Below are positions 1 to 5,941 of a DNA stretch of 8,503 bases, piece after piece; positions within the stretch are counted from its first letter, which is position 1; each line of letters begins with the position of its first letter. Below the pieces are notes generated by a model. It made no database searches and had not been told where the DNA came from. It saw only the letters and a program-made list of their open reading frames with translations. The translations under genes were made by a program, and so were the position numbers. This stretch comes from Eggerthellaceae bacterium (GTDB lineage: Bacteria; Actinomycetota; Coriobacteriia; Coriobacteriales; Eggerthellaceae), in the NCBI GenBank assembly GCA_900754955.1, contig CAAEEV010000092.1, forward strand, positions 1-8,503, read 5' to 3'.

Positions 1-150
1 GCCGAACGCGAACAGCAGAAACACGAGGCTCTTCCCCTTGGCGGTGCGCGAACGCACCGACTTCACGATCGACGACGGCCACGACACCGCAAAGCATACG
101 AGGAAGAGCATCTCGAAGAAGCGCGCATCAAACCACTGGAACTCGGCCAT
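1..150 (-). CDS. PQ-loop/SemiSWEET-like small membrane protein (N-terminal part, cut by window edge)
   Basis: Exactly 50 codons are present, reading out of the window. The start at 150 follows a good Shine-Dalgarno site (GAGGAGGG at about 154-161). The visible protein begins MAEFQWFDARFFEMLFLVCF. A first hydrophobic helix (residues about 11-23) leads into Ser-Trp-Pro (23-25), then a basic loop with Lys30-Ser31 and KGKS (38-41), then the start of a second helix (42-50). A Trp-Pro in the first helix followed by a K-S/K-G-K-S loop is what I associate with short PQ-loop proteins related to SemiSWEET transporters. From that family a length of roughly 80-100 residues with three helices would be expected, but the rest lies outside. 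It sits downstream of the molybdoenzyme gene on the same strand, 192 bp away with hairpins between, so co-transcription is uncertain. Substrate unknown; family assignment moderate. Confidence 0.65.
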   Translation of the reverse strand, partial: MAEFQWFDARFFEMLFLVCFAVSWPSSIVKSVRSRTAKGKSLVFLLFAFG

Positions 151-201
151 GTTCCCTCCTCGCCTCGACGTTCGGCAACGCGCCGCCGAACGCAGAACGC
201 C

Positions 202-299
202 GCCCGCCGCCGAAGCGGGCGCGCGCCAAACAGGGGCAGAGGGAGAAGCATCCGCTCCCCCCTCTGCCGGGCCCCCGCCGGTTCGGTGCCGGCGGGGGC
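202..299. terminator. Cluster of three hairpins downstream of the molybdoenzyme gene
   Basis: The 192-bp gap between the minus-strand genes holds three consecutive inverted repeats. The first is 202-207 with 215-220 (6 bp, GC only). The second is 235-243 with 260-268 (9 bp, 16-nt loop). The third is 271-281 with 289-299 (11 bp perfect, GCCCCCGCCGG, 7-nt loop). The third is the first structure met by a transcript leaving the gene that ends at 343 and is stable enough to stop or stall it. No clear T-run follows on the minus strand, so a classical intrinsic terminator is not assured; an RNA 3'-end protector or pause site is also possible. Nothing else was found in 151-342. Confidence 0.45.
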
Positions 300-342
300 G
301 TTGCCACCGTGCGCAATCAAGCTGCGCTCGCGTTGGGTTCGG

Positions 343-3033
343 TTACACCGCCGGATGGGTGCCCTTCTTGCCGTCGAGCTCCCAGCAGCCGAGCTCCGCG
401 TACTCCTTGTCCCAGAACGTCTGCTCGTTCGGGTTGTCGTAGTGGTCGATCGGAATGTTCTCGTCGCTGCGGTCGGTCGGGTCGATGCACGGATACACCT
501 TGCAGAGCAGGCCGCGGGCGTTCCACGTCGCCGTCATCTTGTCGGCAAGGTCGGGATCGTCGTCCACGAGCACGTTGGCAGCGCACTCGAACACGCCCTG
601 GGACCACGGCTCCTCGGCGGGCATCTCCGGGTACCACCACGACGGCGGAACCTGCACGACGCCCTCGGGCACGTCCCAACCCACATGGGCCTTCTGGCGG
701 ATGCGGCCCATGCGCGTCTCGATCCAGATCCAGTCGCCCTCGCGAACGTGGAGCTTACGCGCATCGTTGATGTGCATCCAGGTCATCGGGAAGGGGACGA
801 CCGAGCGGGTGCCGTGACCCGGCGTGCGCATCTCGGAATGGTACAGCGGGCTGATGCGACCGGAGGTGGTCAGGCGCAGCGGGTACTCCTTGGCCATCTC
901 GGGGTCGCCGAGCGGGCTTTCGGGCTCGGTGTAGGTCGGCAGCGGGCTGTAGCCCAGATCCTCGAACACCGACGCGTAGATCTCGGCCTTGCGGGAATTC
1001 GTGGCGAAGCCGCGAATCTGACCGTTGGCAAGACGCTGGCCGTACTTGTAGAAGTCGGTGCCGTAGGGGAAGAAGTTGCCCATGTTGGTGGCCTTCTCGC
1101 GATCCATGTCGGGCACGCGCTCGAGGCGGTACTCGATGAGATCCTCGTAGGTCTCCCAGGGCCAGTACTCCTCCTGACCGCAGCGGATGCCGAGACCGCG
1201 GAAGAAGTCGTAGTCCATGCGGCGCTCGTACAGGGGCTCCACGCCGCGGTCGCCCACGGTGATGAAGTCGTTGGAGTCCTCGGCGGTGGTGCAGCACGGA
1301 CGCTCCATCCAGTCGCAGGCCGGCATGATGTAGTCAGCGAGCGCGGCGGTCGGGGTCTTCCAGTACTCCACGACGACGAGCAGCTCGAGAGCCTTCAGGG
1401 CCTTGTAGACGCGCTTGGTGTTCGGCGCCCACGCAAGCGGGTTGGAGGACCAGCAGATCATGGCCTTGATCGGGTAGGGGTCGCCGTCGAGGATGGCGTC
1501 CCACACGAGCGCCGGCGAGCAGAGCATCTGGTGCAGCATCGGGCGCGGCAGGCCGAACATCTTGCGGTAGTTCTTGTCGATGGCCTTGAAGCCCGGCCAT
1601 GCCATGACGCGGAAGCGGTCGTTGCCGATGTACTTCGCGCGGATCTCGTCGGTGAGCAGCTCGGAGAGCTCGAGTTCGGCGTCGCGCACGGGGTACAGCT
1701 TCTGCTTGCCGGCCTCGTTCGGGTCGGCCGGCTGGCCGATGTACTCGCCGCCGGGGTTGTCGATGTTGCCGGTGAGGATGCGCAGCATGGTCTTGGCGAT
1801 GCCGAACTGGGAGGCGTTCAAGCCGTGCTGGTCGCCGCCGCCGAGGCCCCAGCCGATGAACGCCGGGCCGTTGGTGGCGTACAGGCGCGCCGCCTCGGCG
1901 ATCTTGCGGGCGGGAACGCCGGACACCTTCGCGGCGCGCTCGGGAGTGTACTCCTGGAAGTGGCCCTTGATGGCGTCGAACGCGGTCCAGCACTCGACCT
2001 CGGAGCCGTCGACGAGCTTCACCAAGAACGTGCCCTCGAGAGCGGGATCGACCTCGCCCTCGGCGTAGTAGCGGTTCTCATCGGAGCACCAGCCGAGCAC
2101 GCCGTCCGACTTGGCGTCCCACACCGCGAAGTCCTCGTGCGTGAAGGAGGCGTCGATCTCGTCGCCGCGCAGCAGCTTGCCGGTGTCCTTGCGGATGAGG
2201 AACGGGGCGTTCGACCAGTACTTCACGAAGCTCTCGTCGTAGAGCTTCTCGTTGAGGATGACGTTCACCCACGCGAACGAGATGATGCAGTCGGTGCCAG
2301 GGTACGGCTGCAGCCAGATGTCGGCTTGACCGGAGCCGTCGATGCAGGTGCAGTCGACGTTGATCATCTGCGCCGGCTCGTCGGCGGCGACGGTGGTGCG
2401 GCCCTGGATGGTGCGCCACAGCGGCGCCTCGGGAGCGTACGCCTCGGAGTAGCGCTTGCCCCAGTTCACGATCGTGCCCGAGGACTGCGGGGTCACCGGC
2501 ATGATGGCCTCGACCGGCCAGCCCACCATGGCCATGTTGAGCGAGTAGTTCCAGCACCAGCAGATCGTGCCCGGGTCAACCACGTTGCCGGGGTTGCCGA
2601 ACAGGTTGAAGAAGCGGGTACGCGCCCACAGATGGTCGGAGCGGTACGTGCCCTCGGAGGAGACGAGCGCCTCGGCGCCGTACTTCTCCTTGATCTCGAG
2701 CAGCTTCTGGGAGATCTCGTCGAGAGCCTGGTCGTAGGAGATCTGCTCCCAGCGGTCCTCGCCGCGCTCGCCCACGCGCTTGAGCGGGTGGTTGATGCGC
2801 TTGGGATGATAGTGGAACTTGATGGCGCGCTCGCCGCGCTCGCCGAGGCGGTTGCAGAGCACCGCGCCCTCGTCGTCGTTCGGACGAATCTCCACCAGAC
2901 GGCCCGTCTCGGTGTCGACGCCGCACCACATGCCGCAGTTCATGTGGCACATGAAGCAGCGCGTACGACGCCAGCGGATGCCGTTCTCGTCAACCGTGTT
3001 GTTCGGTACGCCCTTCATCGATGGTTGAGCCAT
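343..3033 (-). CDS. Molybdopterin (Mo/W-bisPGD) oxidoreductase, acetylene hydratase/catechol dehydroxylase-like branch, cytoplasmic
   Basis: An 896-aa catalytic subunit of the DMSO reductase superfamily. The start at 3033 is preceded by AGGAGGAAGG (3044-3053) with ideal spacing. A [4Fe-4S] motif lies at Cys26-x2-Cys29-x3-Cys33 with Cys60. The likely metal ligand is Cys158 in a CWCWNY stretch (Cys160 is an alternative). The TPTAALADYIMP block (middle) and the C-terminal cofactor domain (GDWIWIETRMGRI) are typical of the family. Residue-by-residue similarity to acetylene hydratase as I recall it is clear but distant: the catalytic Asp13 position is His30 and the Lys48 position is Arg62, so a different reaction is likely. 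No Tat signal is present, unlike several Eggerthella dehydroxylases, suggesting a cytoplasmic enzyme. A 47-residue acidic tail follows Cys849. No iron-sulfur or anchor subunit is adjacent; a rubredoxin gene lies just upstream on the same strand. The substrate cannot be read from sequence; reductive dehydroxylation or transhydroxylation of a phenolic compound is one possibility. Confidence 0.88.
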   Translation of the reverse strand: MAQPSMKGVPNNTVDENGIRWRRTRCFMCHMNCGMWCGVDTETGRLVEIRPNDDEGAVLCNRLGERGERAIKFHYHPKRINHPLKRVGERGEDRWEQISYDQALDEISQKLLEIKEKYGAEALVSSEGTYRSDHLWARTRFFNLFGNPGNVVDPGTICWCWNYSLNMAMVGWPVEAIMPVTPQSSGTIVNWGKRYSEAYAPEAPLWRTIQGRTTVAADEPAQMINVDCTCIDGSGQADIWLQPYPGTDCIISFAWVNVILNEKLYDESFVKYWSNAPFLIRKDTGKLLRGDEIDASFTHEDFAVWDAKSDGVLGWCSDENRYYAEGEVDPALEGTFLVKLVDGSEVECWTAFDAIKGHFQEYTPERAAKVSGVPARKIAEAARLYATNGPAFIGWGLGGGDQHGLNASQFGIAKTMLRILTGNIDNPGGEYIGQPADPNEAGKQKLYPVRDAELELSELLTDEIRAKYIGNDRFRVMAWPGFKAIDKNYRKMFGLPRPMLHQMLCSPALVWDAILDGDPYPIKAMICWSSNPLAWAPNTKRVYKALKALELLVVVEYWKTPTAALADYIMPACDWMERPCCTTAEDSNDFITVGDRGVEPLYERRMDYDFFRGLGIRCGQEEYWPWETYEDLIEYRLERVPDMDREKATNMGNFFPYGTDFYKYGQRLANGQIRGFATNSRKAEIYASVFEDLGYSPLPTYTEPESPLGDPEMAKEYPLRLTTSGRISPLYHSEMRTPGHGTRSVVPFPMTWMHINDARKLHVREGDWIWIETRMGRIRQKAHVGWDVPEGVVQVPPSWWYPEMPAEEPWSQGVFECAANVLVDDDPDLADKMTATWNARGLLCKVYPCIDPTDRSDENIPIDHYDNPNEQTFWDKEYAELGCWELDGKKGTHPAV

Positions 3034-3110
3034 GATAAGCGTTCCTTCCTCCTCTTGGTAGAAGAGGCCCCGTGCCCCTTCCGTCGTCGCCCATGATGAA
3101 GGGCGCGGAG

Positions 3111-3183
3111 GTTGAGATCATGATCCGTTCCGCATGATCTTTTTGGTTGAGAAAAGTTGAGAACCAGTTGAGAACGGTTGAAG
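3111..3183 (-). promoter_or_regulatory. Helically phased GTTGAGA-box array upstream of the molybdoenzyme gene
   Basis: The heptamer GTTGAGA (TCTCAAC on the transcribed strand) starts at 3111, 3146, 3156 and 3167, and a variant GTTGAAG starts at 3177. The last four are 10, 11 and 10 bp apart, so they face the same side of the helix; the first is 35 bp away. Between them lie a perfect 10-bp palindrome, GATCATGATC (3116-3125), and a second CATGATC at 3133-3139. The array is about 80-150 bp upstream of the start codon at 3033. I infer a multi-site operator and promoter region. The regulator is not in the window. Confidence 0.45.
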
Positions 3184-3192
3184 GACACGAAG

Positions 3193-3226
3193 AAGCCCGC
3201 CGCGCCCCGAGGGGCCGGCGGGCTTT
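3193..3226 (-). terminator. Intrinsic terminator after the rubredoxin gene
   Basis: A very stable hairpin: AAGCCCGCCG and GCCCC pair with GGGGC and CGGCGGGCTT with a single bulged C and a tight CGAG loop. On the minus strand it is followed by a pyrimidine-rich run (TTCTTCGTGTCCTT). It lies 74 bp beyond the rubredoxin stop, so rubredoxin is probably a separate transcript from the molybdoenzyme gene, with only read-through linking them. Confidence 0.75.
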
Positions 3227-3299
3227 GCGATGCCGCTCATGCGCGCGTCAAACGATGCGGCAGACGCGACGAGCGCGGACAAAGCTCACACCGCGGCGC

Positions 3300-3458
3300 C
3301 TACTCCTCAACCTCGAACACGTCCTTGCCGAGGCCGCACCAGGGGCACACCCAATCCTCGGGGATGTCCTCCCACTTCGTGCCAGGTTCGATCCCGCACT
3401 CGGGATCGCCCAGTTCCTCGTCGTACACGTATCCGCAGGGGCAGATGTACTTCTTCAT
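3300..3458 (-). CDS. Rubredoxin with C-x-C first knuckle
   Basis: A 52-aa rubredoxin, a small soluble one-iron electron carrier. The start at 3458 is supported by AAGGAAA (3464-3470) and by matching the usual N-terminus (MKKYIC). Hallmarks are the [11 protein letters not shown] block, the [14 protein letters not shown] block and the typical 50-55-residue length. Two oddities were confirmed codon by codon. The first cysteine pair is Cys6-Pro7-Cys8-Gly9, one residue shorter than the canonical C-x2-C-G, while the second pair Cys38-x2-Cys41 is normal. An additional Cys21 sits where most rubredoxins have Asp or Asn in the DPxxGI loop. The gene is monocistronic by its own terminator and divergent from the acetylene hydratase-like gene. 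It may donate or accept electrons for one of the flanking molybdoenzymes, or serve oxidative-stress enzymes elsewhere; context alone cannot decide. Confidence 0.93.
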   Translation of the reverse strand: MKKYICPCGYVYDEELGDPECGIEPGTKWEDIPEDWVCPWCGLGKDVFEVEE

Positions 3459-3561
3459 GTGCGTTTCCTTTCTCGTCTGGTCGAATACGCAAACGCATAG
3501 CTTCACTTTACCACGCTTCGCGAGCAGGTGTTTCGCGCGTCGTCCCGAGAACCGACACCCC

Positions 3562-3573
3562 TCCTGCGCAGGA
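3562..3573. promoter_or_regulatory. Perfect 12-bp palindrome in the divergent intergenic region
   Basis: TCCTGCGCAGGA is its own reverse complement. It is located about midway between the rubredoxin start (3458) and the hydratase-like start (3692), and could be an operator shared by the two divergent promoters. GC-rich DNA produces such palindromes by chance, so support is weak. The rest of 3459-3691 shows no gene. Confidence 0.25.
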
Positions 3574-3636
3574 ACGAGCCAGTCCCGCTGACGCCCCGCA
3601 CACCGCACGCGGCCGCAAGCATGCCGAGGCGGCGGA

Positions 3637-3645
3637 TGATATCAT
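3637..3645 (+). promoter_or_regulatory. Candidate extended -10 promoter of the acetylene hydratase-like gene
   Basis: TGATATCAT resembles an extended -10 element (TGn followed by TATAAT-like TATCAT). Transcription would begin near 3652, leaving a roughly 40-nt leader that contains the GAGGGGAGAG ribosome site at 3678-3687. No clear -35 is seen. The same TATCAT hexamer stands at a similar distance before the next gene (5902-5907). If this is the -10, the alternative in-frame ATG at 3644 overlaps it and cannot be the start. Confidence 0.35.
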
Positions 3646-3691
3646 GACGGCAACCGCACGCAACACTGTGCTGCATCGAGGGGAGAGCGCT

Positions 3692-5869
3692 ATGAACGAG
3701 ATCTTCACCACCTGCGTGTTCTGCGACGGCGGCTGCGCCGTCAAGGCCGACGTGCCTGACGAGGGCCCCACCGAAGGAGGCGACCTTCACGTTCGCCCCG
3801 CGAACCCCGCCTTCCCCGCACTGTGCAGCAAGGCGCACCTGGTGGACGACTACCGCCTGCACCCCGACCGTCTCACGCACCCGCTCAAAAACGTCGGCAC
3901 ACGCGAAGCGCCCATCTGGAAGCGCATCAGCTGGAACGAGGCGCTCGACGAGATCGCCGAGCGCCTGAGCGCCGTGATCGCAACATACGGCCCCGAGTCG
4001 CTCGCCGTGTCCGAAATGCCCCTCAACCACGGCTTCGGCGGCATCACGCGCCGGCTCATGAACCACCTCGGCTCGCCCAACTACATCTCCGGCCTTGCGC
4101 TGTGCATGGGCAACACCGCGCAGGTCCATCGCGCCGTGTACGGCTGGTTCACCTCGCCCGACTGGACGAAGGCCGACTGCATCATGTATTTCGGGCAGAA
4201 CCGCGGTCCCGAGCTCTGGCCCAGCGAGTACCTCAGCCTGCGTGCCGCGCTCGAACGCGGAGCGACACTCGTGGTGATCGACCCGCGTGAAACCGAAACG
4301 GCGAAGCTCGCCCAGCACCACCTGCGCATTCGCTACGGAACCGATGCAGCACTCGCCCTCGGCTGGATCAACGTGATCATCGAGGAAGAACTTTACGACC
4401 ACACCTTCGTCAGCGAAGAGTGCAGCGGCTTCGACGAGCTGCGCGAGCGCGCCGCCGCCTGGACGCCCGAACGTGTCGCCCGCATCTGCGGCATCGACGC
4501 CGACGTCATCCGCGAGACGGCGCGCCTCTACGCGCGCGCCGAAGCCGCCATCATCCCGTGGGGCGTCGTACCCGACATGCAAGTGAACTCCACTGCGCTC
4601 ATCCAAGCGCAATGCATCCTGCGCGCCATCTGCGGTTTTGTGAACGTAAGCGAATACGTGGTCGGACCTTCCATCGGCGGCATCACGAACGCCGAGCTCG
4701 CCGATTTCGGGGCACTGCCCGAAGCGAAACGCCGCCTGCAGCTCGGCGCCGACCGCCACCCCCTGCTCACCTTCCGCGCCTCGGCCCTCTACCGCGACGC
4801 CATGGAGCGCGCGGGCATCCCGTACGAGCCCGACATCCTCACGCAGTCGACCGCCGCCGACCCCGCATCGGTGTTCGCCGCCATGCGCGGCGAGGGTCCC
4901 TATCCCGTGAAGGCGTTTTTCGCGATCGCCAACAACACGGTGATGAGCTACGCCAACCAGCAGGGCATCATCGACGGCCTGCGCAACCAGGACCTCGTGG
5001 TGGCGTTTGAAAACTGGATGACACCCACCGCCCAGCTCGCCGACTACGTGCTGCCAGGCGACATGTGGGCCGAGCGCGACGTGCTCGGCAGCCCCTTCGA
5101 CGTGGGAAGCGCATTCAGCGCCAAGCGCGCGCTGCGCCCCCGCGCTGAAGAATGCCGGAGCTGGTACTTCGTCGTGAAGGAACTCGCCAACCGCCTCGGC
5201 CTCGCCGACGCATTCCCCTGGGCCGACGAGTACGCGCTCTGCGACGAGCGCCTGGCGCCCCTCGGGCTCACCTGGGATGATCTGTGCGCGGATCCTTCAA
5301 CGCCCGCAACGAACGAGCTTCCGCTGTTCGGCTCGCCCCGGCGCTTCGGCACACCTTCGGGCAAGGTTGAGCTTGCGAGCTCGGTGCTGGCCGACCTCGA
5401 CTTCGACCCGCTGCCCGCCTATCGCGAGCCCGCCGACCCCGGCATCGCGGGACGCGAAAGCGAGTTCCCCTATACGATCTTCGCGGGCGCTCGCGAATGC
5501 GCGAACTACAACACGAACCTGCGCCAGATGCCGAACCTGCGCGCCCGCACTCCCGAGCCGCAGCTGTTCGTCAACCCGTCTGACGCCGCACGCGAGCAAC
5601 TCCGCGAGGGCGAGTGGTGCGCGGTGGAGACGGCCTACGGGCGCGTGCAGCTGCAGACGCACCTCGACGAGGCGCAGCCCGCCGGCACGCTGCGCGCTCC
5701 GCACGGTTGGTGGAAGCCCGAAACAGCCCAGGGTCTCACGCAAAATCTCAGCAGCGCATGTCTCTACAACGACGGCATGCTTTTTCCCGATGACGACTGG
5801 AATCTCGATCCTGCGCAGGGCGTGCCGAACCTGCGCGGCGGCATCCATGCGCGCATCGTGAAGCTCTGA
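3692..5869 (+). CDS. Acetylene hydratase-like tungsten/molybdenum enzyme
   Basis: A 725-aa protein, close to the 730 aa of Pelobacter acetylenicus acetylene hydratase, and collinear with it (as I recall that sequence) from the first cysteine to the end (DWNLDPAQGVPNLRGGI). Corresponding residues, window/Pelobacter: Cys8/9, Cys11/12, Cys15/16 and Cys45/46 for [4Fe-4S]; Asp12/13, the catalytic acid; Lys47/48; Cys138/141, the metal ligand; Trp176/179, Trp459/472 and Arg601/606 of the substrate pocket. Differences are Gly13 for Ile14, Leu111 for Ile113 and Met139 for Ile142. Acetylene hydratase adds water to acetylene to give acetaldehyde without net redox change. The start at 3692 is chosen for its GAGGGGAGAG site and the family N-terminus; ATG 3644 would add 16 residues. 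There is no Tat signal, so it is cytoplasmic. It is divergent from rubredoxin, with the macrodomain gene 72 bp downstream. Activity on acetylene is not proven; a related hydration or another substrate is possible. Confidence 0.87.
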   Translation: MNEIFTTCVFCDGGCAVKADVPDEGPTEGGDLHVRPANPAFPALCSKAHLVDDYRLHPDRLTHPLKNVGTREAPIWKRISWNEALDEIAERLSAVIATYGPESLAVSEMPLNHGFGGITRRLMNHLGSPNYISGLALCMGNTAQVHRAVYGWFTSPDWTKADCIMYFGQNRGPELWPSEYLSLRAALERGATLVVIDPRETETAKLAQHHLRIRYGTDAALALGWINVIIEEELYDHTFVSEECSGFDELRERAAAWTPERVARICGIDADVIRETARLYARAEAAIIPWGVVPDMQVNSTALIQAQCILRAICGFVNVSEYVVGPSIGGITNAELADFGALPEAKRRLQLGADRHPLLTFRASALYRDAMERAGIPYEPDILTQSTAADPASVFAAMRGEGPYPVKAFFAIANNTVMSYANQQGIIDGLRNQDLVVAFENWMTPTAQLADYVLPGDMWAERDVLGSPFDVGSAFSAKRALRPRAEECRSWYFVVKELANRLGLADAFPWADEYALCDERLAPLGLTWDDLCADPSTPATNELPLFGSPRRFGTPSGKVELASSVLADLDFDPLPAYREPADPGIAGRESEFPYTIFAGARECANYNTNLRQMPNLRARTPEPQLFVNPSDAAREQLREGEWCAVETAYGRVQLQTHLDEAQPAGTLRAPHGWWKPETAQGLTQNLSSACLYNDGMLFPDDDWNLDPAQGVPNLRGGIHARIVKL

Positions 5870-5901
5870 AGTACGGCGCGGACGCGCGGCCCCGACTCGG
5901 C

Positions 5902-5907
5902 TATCAT
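5902..5907 (+). promoter_or_regulatory. Candidate -10 element before the macrodomain gene
   Basis: TATCAT in the 72-bp gap, 34 bp before the start at 5942, in the context GGCTATCATGGG. It matches the hexamer proposed before the preceding gene. No convincing -35 is seen. It would give the macrodomain gene its own transcript in addition to read-through. Confidence 0.3.
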
Positions 5908-5941
5908 GGGAGATGCACATCATCGAGGTCGAGGAGGCACC

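Noticed and set aside
286..3096. 936-codon open frame on the plus strand opposite the molybdoenzyme
   Set aside because: Its Arg/Val/His/Leu-rich, low-complexity translation is the antisense shadow of a GC-rich gene; no family resemblance, and the opposite strand has a complete enzyme with a good ribosome site.
3230..3691. N-terminal extension of the hydratase-like gene up to 3230 or 3644
   Set aside because: It would run opposite the rubredoxin gene and through the promoter-like TGATATCAT; residues before 3692 do not resemble the family and the ribosome site fits 3692.
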